From positions 1 to 64,000 of the forward strand of contig CAYUCV010000001.1 in assembly GCA_964443545.1 (NCBI GenBank): a stretch of 64,000 nucleotides of DNA. Reading direction: 5' to 3'. Under the pieces are notes generated by a model. That model had not been told where the DNA came from and made no database searches. It was given only the letters and a program-made list of their open reading frames with translations. The translations under genes and the position numbers were made by a program. Below are positions 7,070 to 14,801 of this stretch, in pieces; position 1 is the stretch's first letter, and the number at the start of each line of letters is the position of its first letter. The stretch comes from JBAZKV01 sp964443545. Lineage in GTDB: Bacteria > Margulisbacteria > WOR-1 > JAKLHX01 > JBAZKV01.

Positions 7070-7411
7070 ATGATTGAATCGGCTAATTCGATCGCTAAAA
7101 CATATGATCTGATCAGGTGGTTGATGCCGATCATTTCCAAATTTCCAAAATGTAAAAGATATACTTTGGGGCAGCGGATAGAAGATAATCTGTTGGATAT
7201 CCTAGCACTCCTGTTAGAAGCCAACTATTCAAAAGAAAAGCTTAATATTTTAAAGCATGTGAATTTAAAGCTTGAAGTATTCCGGTATTTGATAAGACTA
7301 TCGTATGATCTGCGCTTCATAAATATACGCAGATATGAGTTTATAAGCAAAGAAACAAATGAGATCGGAAGATTGATCGGCGGCTGGATTAAACAGCAAA
7401 CCGCAAGATGA
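7070..7411 (+). CDS. avd: DGR accessory variability determinant (Avd)
   Basis: A 113-residue, mostly helical, basic protein of the Avd/four-helix-bundle family. Avd forms a pentameric barrel that binds the DGR reverse transcriptase and template RNA and is needed for mutagenic cDNA synthesis. Typical features are the N-terminal KTYDLIRWLMPIISKFPK (about 10-27), RYTLGQRIEDNLLDILALLL (about 31-50) and a second helix pair with RYLIRLSYDLRFINIRRYEF. The gene overlaps the reverse transcriptase start by four bases (ATGA), so the two are coupled. It lies 101 bases after the variable gene. Start chosen at the only sensible ATG; the ribosome site is weak. Confidence 0.88.
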   Translation: MIESANSIAKTYDLIRWLMPIISKFPKCKRYTLGQRIEDNLLDILALLLEANYSKEKLNILKHVNLKLEVFRYLIRLSYDLRFINIRRYEFISKETNEIGRLIGGWIKQQTAR

Positions 7412-8412
7412 AAAGATATGGGAATATATTTGATAAAATATGTTCTTTTGATAATCTTTTGTTGGCTGCTAAAAATGCCCAGAAAGGCAAAAGATTCAAG
7501 GCTTCAACGGGCCGTTTCAATCTCGATCTTGAGAACGAACTGATAAAACTCCAACATGAACTTCTGTGGCAAACATACAAAATGGGGGCCTACCGCCAAT
7601 TCTATATTTATGATCCTAAGAAAAGATTGATAAGCGCCGCCCCTTACCGAGACCGTGTTGTTCAGCACGCCTTATGTAATATTATCGAGCCAATATTCGA
7701 TGATATATTAATTTATGACTCTTATGCCTGCAGAAAAGACAAAGGGAGTCATAAAGCCGTTGACAGATATACTGAATTCAGTCGTTTAAACAAGTATGTT
7801 TTGAAATGCGATGTAAAGAGCTATTTTGCATCAATAGATCATGATATCCTGTATGGCTTCATATTAAGGAAGATAAAAGATACTCGAGCCTTACAGCTTA
7901 TCAGATCAATAATTGATTCTGTGGCATCCCCAGGCATTCCGATAGGGAATTTAACAAGTCAGACATTCGCAAATCTTTACCTAAACGAACTGGATCATTA
8001 TATAAAAGAAATTCTTAAATGCAGGTATTATATACGCTATATGGACGACATGGTCATTTTCGCGAATGATAAAAATGAGTTAACAGTGCTGAAAGAAAGT
8101 ATCCGGTCGTATCTGAAGAAAATGAAACTGGATTTACATGAAAATAAAAGCCAGATCTATCTTGCAAGGAAAGGAGTCGGCTTTTTGGGCTACAAAATAT
8201 ATCCGACTCATCGTCTGGTCAAAAAACAGAATATTAAGAGGTTTAATAAAAGGATGAAGAAATATCTGGGTTCTCTTAAAATCGGATTGATCGGCAAGGC
8301 AAAAACAATTCAATCTGTGCGAAGCTGGCTTGGATATGCTGTTCATGCGGATACATGCAACTTGAGTAATCAAATCAAATTAAAATTAATTAATCAGGGG
8401 ATAAGTCTGTAA
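7408..8412 (+). CDS. DGR reverse transcriptase
   Basis: A 334-residue reverse transcriptase of the DGR clade. It copies the template-repeat RNA into adenine-mutagenised cDNA that replaces the variable repeat. Catalytic aspartates are D135 in KCDVKSYF and D213/D214 in YMDDMVIF. The motif-4 sequence GIPIGNLTSQ (176-185) has IGxxxSQ where group II intron and retron enzymes usually have QGxxxSP, a hallmark of DGR enzymes. No maturase X or endonuclease domain follows, and the length is normal. It overlaps avd by four bases and ends one base before the template repeat. Codon use is AT-rich, unlike the flanking housekeeping genes, suggesting horizontal origin. Confidence 0.95.
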   Translation: MKRYGNIFDKICSFDNLLLAAKNAQKGKRFKASTGRFNLDLENELIKLQHELLWQTYKMGAYRQFYIYDPKKRLISAAPYRDRVVQHALCNIIEPIFDDILIYDSYACRKDKGSHKAVDRYTEFSRLNKYVLKCDVKSYFASIDHDILYGFILRKIKDTRALQLIRSIIDSVASPGIPIGNLTSQTFANLYLNELDHYIKEILKCRYYIRYMDDMVIFANDKNELTVLKESIRSYLKKMKLDLHENKSQIYLARKGVGFLGYKIYPTHRLVKKQNIKRFNKRMKKYLGSLKIGLIGKAKTIQSVRSWLGYAVHADTCNLSNQIKLKLINQGISL

Positions 8413-8533
8413 AGTGATGCGTGGCGGTTCCTGGTATAACAACAATGCAGATAAACTGCTGGCTGCGTACCGGAACAACAACAAACCGGATAATCAGAAC
8501 AACAATATCGGCTTCCGTCTCGCCGAGCACTTA
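8413..8533 (+). repeat. DGR template repeat (TR)
   Basis: Invariant donor copy for VR 6842-6962. Ten AAC/AAT codons (three clusters of three and one single) sit where the variable protein is diversified; AAY codons can mutate at their adenines without ever giving a stop. Of roughly 35 adenines before the end block, 15 differ in the present VR. The TR begins directly after the reverse transcriptase stop codon, so the order is VR-avd-RT-TR. It could be read as a short protein from 8414 but has no own ribosome site. Confidence 0.95.
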
Positions 8534-8703
8534 ATCAAGCCGGAGTCCGCATCTTTAAGAATATGTGGAGCGTGCAAATTAAGTCCAAGGCTTATTCCTG
8601 TCCTCTCGTTGGTCGAGGGGCAAATTAAAACTGCTTGGCTTTGGTAAGTAGGGGAGTTGGCCCGAAAGCTAAAGCCGGGATTTCTATTATTAAAGTCCGG
8701 CAT
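8534..8703 (+). ncRNA. Conserved element downstream of DGR template repeat (copy B)
   Basis: Homologue of 92-243. After the collinear block 8540-8605 comes an insertion of a few bases, then again a shared segment ending in a hairpin: 8633-8644 (GCTTGGCTTTGG) faces 8669-8680, with about 11 pairs of which several are G-U. Compared with copy A, one stem position is C-G here and U-G there, so pairing is kept though sequence changed. I interpret it as the 3' part of the DGR template RNA. Nothing else occupies this gene-free stretch up to the lysC promoter. Confidence 0.6.
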
Positions 8704-8724
8704 ACTTATCTGTAGAAGAGGGTG

Positions 8725-8733
8725 TGTTATACT
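8725..8733 (+). promoter_or_regulatory. Extended -10 promoter of lysC
   Basis: TGTTATACT is an extended -10 (TGn followed by TATACT) 17 bases before the lysC ATG, with an AGAGG ribosome site between. It gives the kinase its own promoter after the DGR. Confidence 0.5.
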
Positions 8734-8750
8734 TTTAATAGAGGTAGTTT

Positions 8751-9980
8751 ATGGCCTTAATCGTACAAAAATACGGTGGAACCTCTGTCGGCTCTGCCGA
8801 AAGGATACAGAAGGTTGCCGAAAGGGTAGTTAAGACCAAACGCTGCGGCAACGAAGTGGTCGTGATAGTGTCCGCGATGGGGCATACCACGGACGAACTG
8901 GTATCCCTGCTAAAAAAGATCACCAATAATCCCGATCCAAGGGAATACGACATGCTGCTTTCTACCGGGGAGCAGGTGTCCGCCGCCCTTCTTGCTTCGG
9001 CAATTATCGAGCTAGGGGAAAAAGCAGTTTCTTTGACGGGCGGTCAGGCGGGGGTCATTACCGAGGACATCCCTTCCAAGGCCAGGATAAAATCCGTTAG
9101 ATTTGACAGGCTTAAAAAAGAGCTGGCACAGGACAGGATAGTGGTGGTCACGGGTTTTCAGGGGATAGACAGCAAAGGGGACATCACAACCATAGGCAGG
9201 GGAGGGTCGGATACCTCTGCCGTTGTTATAGCGGCCTCTCTTAAGGCAGATGTCTGTGAAATATACACGGATGTGGACGGGATCTACACCACAGACCCAA
9301 GGGTAGTGCCGCAGGCAAGAAAGCTTGAAAGGATCTCCCATGACGAGATGCTGGAAATGGCCTCGGTAGGGGCCGGGGTAATGCATCCCAGGGCCATAGA
9401 ATGCGGAAAGATCTACGGCATAGACATACATGTCCGCTCAAGCTTTAACGATAGCGAAGGAACGGTGATCACAAAACTGTCCGCCAAGGAGGTCAAAGAA
9501 ATGGAAAAAAGAGGCCTGGTCACGGGCATAGCTTTTGACAGTGATGTAGCCAAGATAGGTGTGCTTCAGGTGCCGGACCGTCCAGGAATAGCTTCGAAGG
9601 TGTTCTCTGCGCTGGCGCAGGAGAACATAAGCGTTGACATGATAATCCAGAGCATTCACGGGGGCAACGTTGCGGACCTTGCCTTTACCGTTTCTGGCGG
9701 AGAGGTAAAAAGAGCCCTTCAGGTCATCAAGGCGGTAAACGAAAAAATCGGCGCAAAAGAAATAGTGTCCGATGACAGCGTGGCAAAGATCTCTCTCGTC
9801 GGGGTGGGAATGGTGGGAGCCCCCGGGGTGGCCGCAAAGATGTTCGATACTCTGGCAAAGAACGGCATAAATATTCAAATGATCAGCACTTCCGAGATCA
9901 GGATCTCCTGTGTTGTCGACGGCAAACAGGCAAAAAAGGCCGTGCAGGTACTGCACGAAGCATTTGAGCCGGCTCAATAA
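8751..9980 (+). CDS. lysC: Aspartate kinase
   Basis: A 409-residue aspartokinase, first step of lysine, methionine and threonine synthesis (aspartate to aspartyl phosphate). The kinase domain starts with VQKYGGTSVGSAERI (5-19) and holds the family blocks VVTGFQG, GRGGSDTSAV and the YTDVDGIYTTDPR segment (near 178-190). Two C-terminal ACT domains (about 265-409) provide feedback control by amino acids, recognisable from VLQVPDRPGIASKVF and KISLVGVGMVGAPGVA. The size matches the monofunctional alpha/beta-type enzyme. An internal start giving a separate beta subunit is possible but not shown. It follows the DGR and precedes tRNA-Pro. Confidence 0.96.
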   Translation: MALIVQKYGGTSVGSAERIQKVAERVVKTKRCGNEVVVIVSAMGHTTDELVSLLKKITNNPDPREYDMLLSTGEQVSAALLASAIIELGEKAVSLTGGQAGVITEDIPSKARIKSVRFDRLKKELAQDRIVVVTGFQGIDSKGDITTIGRGGSDTSAVVIAASLKADVCEIYTDVDGIYTTDPRVVPQARKLERISHDEMLEMASVGAGVMHPRAIECGKIYGIDIHVRSSFNDSEGTVITKLSAKEVKEMEKRGLVTGIAFDSDVAKIGVLQVPDRPGIASKVFSALAQENISVDMIIQSIHGGNVADLAFTVSGGEVKRALQVIKAVNEKIGAKEIVSDDSVAKISLVGVGMVGAPGVAAKMFDTLAKNGINIQMISTSEIRISCVVDGKQAKKAVQVLHEAFEPAQ

Positions 9981-10007
9981 AGGACAAGGACGAGAACAAG
10001 GGCAAAA

Positions 10008-10081
10008 CGGGGTGTAGCGCAGCTTGGTAGCGTGCACGGTTCGGGACCGTGAGGTCGTGGGTTCGAATCCCACCACCCCGA
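10008..10081 (+). tRNA. tRNA-Pro (CGG)
   Basis: Acceptor arms CGGGGTG and CACCCCG pair fully. The anticodon stem CACGG/CCGTG encloses the loop TTCGGGA, giving anticodon CGG. The T arm contains GGTTCGAATCC-like sequence. Discriminator A at 10081; CCA is not encoded. It lies between lysC and the M23 peptidase gene. Confidence 0.93.
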
Positions 10082-10094
10082 GATCTGGTGTTTT

Positions 10095-10964
10095 ATGAAG
10101 AAAGATTATTTTACCATAATTCTGATCCCGCACTCGTCGGAAAAGGCGACCTACGGCCTTAAAGTGCCCAGATGGCTTATCCACATGGCTCTCTTTGTTT
10201 TTGTTTCTTCTTCCGTTATCTTTACGGCTTCGTTCCTGTATTCAACAAGGGTTACCAGAAAACTGGTCTCATATGAAGTGCTCAAGGAGGAGGCAAAGGG
10301 CCAGGACAAAAAGATACAACATGTCTCAAAGCAGGCGGATGCGCTTAAGATTAAGCTTGAAGAGCTCTCGTCAAAAGAAGAACAGATACGCAAAATGCTG
10401 GGGCTGGGAAAGAGCGGCAAAAAAGAACAAAGCAGGCAGGAAGCAAAGGAAGAGACTGTAAACGACAAGTTGGACGGGCTCAATAATAAAGTTTCTCTAA
10501 GGAGCGCCAGCTTTGATGAACTGAAACGCTCGGTAAAGGAGCTTCAAGACAGGTTTTCTAACACTCCCTCGGTTTGGCCGTCCTGGGGCAGGATCATGTC
10601 CACCTTTGGCTACAGGGTCTTTCCCTGGAGAGGTTTCCATTCCGGGATCGACATCAATGCTTCTCACGGTGCCCCTATTAGGGCCACTGCCGACGGTACA
10701 GTATCGCTTTCTTCCTGGAAAACGGGCTACGGAAAGACCGTGATGCTTGATCACGGCTACGGCACCCAGACTCTTTACGGGCATTGTTCATCGCTTTTGG
10801 TTGTAGCGGGTCAAAAGGTCAAAAAGGGGCAATTGATCGCCAGGGTTGGCACGACCGGCTATGCAACGGGCCCGCATGTCCACTACGAAGTCATAAAGAA
10901 CGGCAGGGCAGTGGACCCCTATCCGTACCTTAATCTCAACTTTTTAAGCGCGGGAAGACAATAA
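10095..10964 (+). CDS. M23-family peptidase with coiled coil (membrane anchored)
   Basis: A 289-residue envelope protein. One N-terminal transmembrane helix (about 27-49) is followed by a coiled coil (about 55-160) and a C-terminal LytM/M23 domain. The zinc-site motifs are HSGIDI (His and Asp, near 186-191) and HVHYEV (near 265-270); an intervening GYGTQTLYGH block is also present. All ligands seem present, so it may cut peptidoglycan cross-links, though many such proteins act mainly as activators. It sits directly upstream of bactofilin, a common pairing in cell-shape modules. The ATG follows tRNA-Pro by 13 bases. Confidence 0.88.
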   Translation: MKKDYFTIILIPHSSEKATYGLKVPRWLIHMALFVFVSSSVIFTASFLYSTRVTRKLVSYEVLKEEAKGQDKKIQHVSKQADALKIKLEELSSKEEQIRKMLGLGKSGKKEQSRQEAKEETVNDKLDGLNNKVSLRSASFDELKRSVKELQDRFSNTPSVWPSWGRIMSTFGYRVFPWRGFHSGIDINASHGAPIRATADGTVSLSSWKTGYGKTVMLDHGYGTQTLYGHCSSLLVVAGQKVKKGQLIARVGTTGYATGPHVHYEVIKNGRAVDPYPYLNLNFLSAGRQ

Positions 10965-10978
10965 AAAGGAGAACTTGT

Positions 10979-11401
10979 ATGGGATTCTTTGACAAGCCGG
11001 GCAAAGACGGGATTCCGGGCATCATAGAGACCATAATAGGAAAAGGCGCGTCTTTGAAGGGCGAGATAGAGACCAAAGGCTCTATCAGGGTGGACGGGAC
11101 ACTTGACGGCGGCATTGCCGCAGAGCAGGAAGCGATGATAGGGGAAAGCGCAAAGGTCAAAGGCAATGTCAGGGGACTGCGCGTTATTGTGGCGGGAGAG
11201 GTCAACGGTAATGTCAGCGCAAAAGAAAGCGTGGAAATAAAAAAGATGGGCAGAGTGTTCGGCGATATTTCAGGCAATACTCTGACCGTTGACGAAGGCG
11301 CTTCCTATAAAGGAAAGGTGACCATGGGGATCGCCAAAGAGATGGAGGACGATCCCAAAGATGAGTTCTCTGACAAGGTCAAAGAGATAATCGGCCTTTG
11401 A
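10979..11401 (+). CDS. Bactofilin (polymer-forming cytoskeletal protein)
   Basis: A 140-residue bactofilin. These proteins form filaments from a right-handed beta-helical core and recruit cell-wall enzymes. The core shows the repeating G-x-I-x-x-x-G-x-I-R-V-D-G pattern (about 25-110): SLKGEIETKGSIRVDGTLDG, KVKGNVRGLRVIVAGEVNG and RVFGDISGNTLTVDEGA. Short disordered tails flank it. An AAAGGAG ribosome site precedes the ATG. It lies 14 bases after an M23 peptidase, the partner expected from other bacteria where bactofilin positions such an enzyme. Confidence 0.92.
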   Translation: MGFFDKPGKDGIPGIIETIIGKGASLKGEIETKGSIRVDGTLDGGIAAEQEAMIGESAKVKGNVRGLRVIVAGEVNGNVSAKESVEIKKMGRVFGDISGNTLTVDEGASYKGKVTMGIAKEMEDDPKDEFSDKVKEIIGL

Positions 11402-11403
11402 AC

Positions 11404-12066
11404 ATGGCAGGCAAACTGTTCGTTGTAGCTACTCCCATAGGCAACCTGAAAGACATTACTTTTAGGGCGATTGAAACGCTCAAAGCATCGGACCTGATCG
11501 CCGCCGAAGACACCAGACAGACAAAGATACTTCTTGATAATTACGGCATAAATGTCCCCTGCACTTCTTACCACAAGTTCAACCTGGCACAAAAAACAAA
11601 GTCGATCATTTCTCAGCTGACACAAGGAAAGACCGTATCCCTGGTATCTGATGCCGGGACCCCGGGGATATCGGACCCGGGGGAAGAGCTGATAAAACAG
11701 GCCATAGACAGCGGCATCGAAGTGGTGCCGATCCCCGGGGCTTCGGCCGCTTTGACCGCGCTGTCGGTATCAGGATTTTCGACAAAGAGATTTGTGTTTG
11801 AAGGCTTTCTCCCTCACGAAGGAAAGAGCCGCAGAAGGGTACTGCGGAAACTGGTCGAAGAAGACAGGACGATGGTCTTTTATGAATCACCGCATAGACT
11901 TATCAAATCCTTGAATGACATGCTTTCTATCCTTGGGGACAGAAAGCTCTGCATAGCAAGAGAACTTACTAAAAAATTTGAAGAAACATTCAGAGGAACG
12001 GTAAAAGAAGCCATCTTTCATTTTTCTTCAAAAGAGATTTTGGGCGAGTTGACAATTGTGCTATAA
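11404..12066 (+). CDS. rsmI: 16S rRNA (cytidine1402-2'-O)-methyltransferase
   Basis: A 220-residue RsmI, a SAM-dependent tetrapyrrole-methylase-fold enzyme that 2'-O-methylates C1402 in the decoding centre. Signature blocks are ATPIGNLKDIT (near 8-18), AAEDTRQT, SDAGTPGISDPG and VPIPGASA (near 105-112), with FYESPHRL further on. The N-terminus MAGKLFVVATP is conventional, so the ATG at 11404 is preferred over a TTG two codons earlier. Shorter than the E. coli enzyme because the C-terminal extension is missing. Its 3' end overlaps the promoter of the following cobalamin riboswitch. Confidence 0.94.
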   Translation: MAGKLFVVATPIGNLKDITFRAIETLKASDLIAAEDTRQTKILLDNYGINVPCTSYHKFNLAQKTKSIISQLTQGKTVSLVSDAGTPGISDPGEELIKQAIDSGIEVVPIPGASAALTALSVSGFSTKRFVFEGFLPHEGKSRRRVLRKLVEEDRTMVFYESPHRLIKSLNDMLSILGDRKLCIARELTKKFEETFRGTVKEAIFHFSSKEILGELTIVL

Positions 12067-12067
12067 T
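12059..12067 (+). promoter_or_regulatory. Extended -10 promoter for riboswitch-btuB
   Basis: TGCTATAAT is a perfect extended -10 box at the very end of rsmI, about 11 bases before the riboswitch. A TTGACA lies only seven bases upstream, too close to act as its -35. Confidence 0.6.
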
Positions 12068-12077
12068 CCAATTTGCG

Positions 12078-12222
12078 TACAGGAAAAGGGAAGGTCGTGT
12101 AAATCGGCCACACTCCCGGTGCTGTAAGCGGGGACGAACCTGTTAAACCACTGTCCATCGGCAGGCTCAGGACGGGAAGGAACAGGGGAGAAAGATCCGC
12201 GAGTCAGAAAACCTTGCCTGTA
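12078..12222 (+). promoter_or_regulatory. Cobalamin riboswitch (AdoCbl type)
   Basis: The closing stem P1 is formed by TACAGG (12078-12083) and CCTGTA (12217-12222). Between them lie the conserved features of the B12 aptamer: an AAAAGGGAA segment, GCCACACTCCCGG-like and GTGCTGTAAGCGG segments, and the B12-box-like GCGAGTCAGAAAACC before the 3' P1 strand. It stands between an extended -10 promoter and a TonB-dependent receptor gene. Cobalamin binding is expected to lower receptor expression. The 46 bases to the ATG include the ribosome site AAGGAGGG, probably the regulated element; I do not see a T-tract terminator. Confidence 0.9.
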
Positions 12223-12268
12223 TAGTACTGTTTCCCGAATGCCCCGAGGTAGGGCAAGGAGGGTTGCG

Positions 12269-14122
12269 ATGAAGAGATTAGCCGCGCTTGTGTTCCTCGC
12301 TTTGATGGTCGTCCCCGCAGTTTCGCTGGAGCCCGAGGTCTATTACGGAGAGCTGGTGGTGGTGACCGCGCTTAAGAGGCCCGTTCCGTTATCAAGGCTC
12401 ATGGAAAACATTTCCGTAATAGATTCCAGGGAGATAGAGCTGTCCGGCGCAAAGAACGCCGCGGATGTCTTGAAGAACCGTTCCATAGTCTATGTAAAGA
12501 GTATGGGCGACCTATCCGGCATGAGCTCCCTCAAGATAAAAAGCGCTTCGTCCGAGCAGGTCCTTGTTCTTTTGGACGGTGCAAGGCTTAATTCCTCGCT
12601 GCTTGGCATGGCCGACCTTAACAATATCCCGGCCTCCTCTATCGAGAGGATAGAAATAGTTGCCGATCCCATGTCCGGCATCTGGGGCGCCGATGCCATG
12701 GGCGGGGTGGTCAATATAATAACAAAGCGCTCGCAGGATAAGCCATTGCATGTTTCTGTTTCGGCAGGAAGTTTTGGCCAGGTGGATTCTTTTATCGCGG
12801 CTTCCGCCAAAAACGGCCCTTTCAACTACTATTTGTCTTACGGCTATCTAAAGTCTGACGGATGGCGCGTTAACAGCGATTACTCCGGAGGAAACCTTTC
12901 TCTCGACATAAATGCGGGAGAGACCGCATCGCTTAATTATTCAGTATCAAATTCGCAAAGAGGCAATCCGGGAGTACCGTCCTCGGACACGGACCCTTCT
13001 TCCGCCTCGACCCCCAACGACCGGCAGTCGGACCTCATCTCAAAACTGCTGGTAAAACTGGACCCGGGAGCAGGAAAAGAGGGCTTTCCGGTCATAAATA
13101 TCTCGCAATTGGAGTGGCAGCAGAAAAGCCATTACGCGGACTGGTTTGTTCCGACTGTTTTTTATGATGATACCTATTTAAGCAAGATCTCGCTGGCGGA
13201 GGTGTATTCAACGATAAGCGCGCCGGCAGGTTCCAAGCTGACCGGAGGAGTTGAGTTCAGAAGAAATCTGGGGGAAAGCTCAAAAACACCGAACCATGCC
13301 ATTGATAACGGGGCAGTCTATGTCAACGGCCAGACAAAGGAAGGGCTCCCGGCGGCCATCAGCTACGGACTGCGCTACGACATGAATTCCTCGTTCGGGA
13401 ATGTGCTGACCCCAAAAATAGGATTTATCATGGGGGCCGGCACAAATACCACTCTCAAGATCAATCTGGGCACGGCCTTCAGGGCTCCCACTATAAACGA
13501 GTTGTACTGGAACGATCCCTCGTTCTTTACTTTCGGCAATCCAGATCTTAAACCCGAGACCTCCAATTCGGCCGGCATTACCCTGGAGCAGAAAGTCTTT
13601 GGCTTTGAAGCGGACTTCAACTACTACTACACCAGGATACGGGACATGATCAAATGGTCGCAGACGGGCCTGATGAGCTGGCAGCCGGTCAATCTTGACA
13701 GCGCCAGGGTGGAAGGCTTTCAACTGGGCCTAAAGAGAGAAATATTTGAAGGGCTGCAGCTCAGCGCCGGATGGAACAGCGAGGTCTGCGCTGACGAAAG
13801 CACCCAAAAGATGATCACCTACAGCCCGAGGAACAAGATAAACGCGGCGCTGGAGTACAGCGTTGGCGGTTTTTTTGCAAGAGCGGCTTACAGATTTGTT
13901 TCGGATGTTTATACCAATGCCGCAAATTCGGCCTCAATCCCCGCCTATCAGACAGTTGACCTGGGCCTTTCCAAAAAGCTGTTTGGCGCTGCGGTTTCGC
14001 TTACCGTTGAAAATCTTTTTGACGAAAGCTACTGTGAATCGGTCGGGACCAGCCCGGTGGACTGGAAGGAAAGGGGATATCCCATGCCGGGCCGCAGGAT
14101 CAGCGCCGGTATAAAGATATAG
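12269..14122 (+). CDS. btuB: TonB-dependent outer-membrane receptor, BtuB-like (cobalamin)
   Basis: A 617-residue outer-membrane receptor. Signal peptide (about 1-20) then a TonB box-like ELVVVTAL, a plug domain (about 38-150: ENISVIDSREIELSGAKNAADVL, SSEQVLVLLDGARLN, IERIEIVADPMSGIWGADAMGGVVNIITK) and a 22-strand barrel whose last strand ends GRRISAGIKI. The cobalamin riboswitch upstream makes vitamin B12 or another corrinoid the likely substrate. Start chosen at MKRLAAL because AAGGAGGG precedes it and the signal peptide begins there; ten more upstream codons are open. tonB follows. ExbB and ExbD are not in the window. Confidence 0.9.
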   Translation: MKRLAALVFLALMVVPAVSLEPEVYYGELVVVTALKRPVPLSRLMENISVIDSREIELSGAKNAADVLKNRSIVYVKSMGDLSGMSSLKIKSASSEQVLVLLDGARLNSSLLGMADLNNIPASSIERIEIVADPMSGIWGADAMGGVVNIITKRSQDKPLHVSVSAGSFGQVDSFIAASAKNGPFNYYLSYGYLKSDGWRVNSDYSGGNLSLDINAGETASLNYSVSNSQRGNPGVPSSDTDPSSASTPNDRQSDLISKLLVKLDPGAGKEGFPVINISQLEWQQKSHYADWFVPTVFYDDTYLSKISLAEVYSTISAPAGSKLTGGVEFRRNLGESSKTPNHAIDNGAVYVNGQTKEGLPAAISYGLRYDMNSSFGNVLTPKIGFIMGAGTNTTLKINLGTAFRAPTINELYWNDPSFFTFGNPDLKPETSNSAGITLEQKVFGFEADFNYYYTRIRDMIKWSQTGLMSWQPVNLDSARVEGFQLGLKREIFEGLQLSAGWNSEVCADESTQKMITYSPRNKINAALEYSVGGFFARAAYRFVSDVYTNAANSASIPAYQTVDLGLSKKLFGAAVSLTVENLFDESYCESVGTSPVDWKERGYPMPGRRISAGIKI

Positions 14123-14124
14123 TG

Positions 14125-14153
14125 TTGACCGGCAGGGTTTTGTAGAGTAAAAT
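14125..14153 (+). promoter_or_regulatory. Promoter of tonB
   Basis: TTGACC (14125-14130), a 17-base spacer and TAAAAT (14148-14153). It begins two bases after the btuB stop and is followed by an AAAGGAG ribosome site before the tonB ATG. tonB therefore has a promoter independent of the riboswitch. Confidence 0.6.
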
Positions 14154-14170
14154 TTTAAAAGGAGAAAAAA

Positions 14171-14800
14171 ATGAGATACAGAGAAAGAAATTCCGGTTTT
14201 GGCCTCTTGTCCCTGTCCGCCGTTGATATGACCACGATATTTGCCATGTTCCTTTTTGTCATGCTTGCCTGGGGAGTCGCAAAGATGGAAAGGAACCTGA
14301 TAAGGCCGGAGCCCGTTACGCCTGTTTTTACTATAGCGGACAGCCTGATAGTGTCCCCCGTGGTAGAGGCAAAGAGCGCAAAGGACGCCGCCAAGGTGGG
14401 CAGTTTTGTAAGCCTGGGCAAGGCCAAGGAAAAGACAGCCGCCAAACAGGCTGCCTCGGCAAAGACCAATGACGCGGTCCTGTCAAAGATAATCCCTGAC
14501 ACGATACTTCCTTCAAACACCTCTCTGGGGGCGCCGAAGATAATCTACAAGACCATGCCCGATTACCCGGTTAAAGCGGTGGAGCACGGCATCTCGGGCC
14601 TTGTCACCGTGCGCGTCTATATCCTTAAGAACGGCAGAGTGGGCGAAGCAATGGTAAAGCATTCCTCGGGCCACGAAATGCTGGACAGGTCCGCGCTTTC
14701 GGCGGTTTCGCAGTGGGTCTTTGCGCCGGCCTTGGTCAATAAGGAATCAAGCGAGGCCTGGTTCGAGGTCCCAGTTAAGTTTGAGCTGCTAAGGTCGTAA
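14171..14800 (+). CDS. tonB: TonB-family energy transducer
   Basis: A 209-residue protein with an N-terminal membrane helix (about 19-38), an Ala/Lys-rich periplasmic spacer and a C-terminal TonB domain (about 125-207). The TonB block reads MPDYPVKAVEHGISGLVTVRVYIL, then DRSALSAVSQWVFAPA, and ends in FEVPVKFEL. It would transmit proton-motive force from the inner membrane to the BtuB-like receptor encoded just upstream. The N-terminal segment with an SAVDMTTIFAMFLFVML pattern resembles that of ExbD/TonB-type anchors. Own promoter as described. ExbBD must be elsewhere. Confidence 0.88.
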   Translation: MRYRERNSGFGLLSLSAVDMTTIFAMFLFVMLAWGVAKMERNLIRPEPVTPVFTIADSLIVSPVVEAKSAKDAAKVGSFVSLGKAKEKTAAKQAASAKTNDAVLSKIIPDTILPSNTSLGAPKIIYKTMPDYPVKAVEHGISGLVTVRVYILKNGRVGEAMVKHSSGHEMLDRSALSAVSQWVFAPALVNKESSEAWFEVPVKFELLRS

Positions 14801-14801
14801 C

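Noticed and set aside
8414..8647. Plus-strand frame MMRGGSWYNNN... as a small FGE-like protein
   Set aside because: This is the DGR template repeat read as protein; it lacks a fold of its own, a ribosome site and the rest of the FGE domain.
12049..12067. TTGACA-N7-TATAAT as a standard promoter before the cobalamin riboswitch
   Set aside because: A seven-base spacer cannot be used by sigma-70-type polymerase; the extended -10 TGCTATAAT explains the promoter better.
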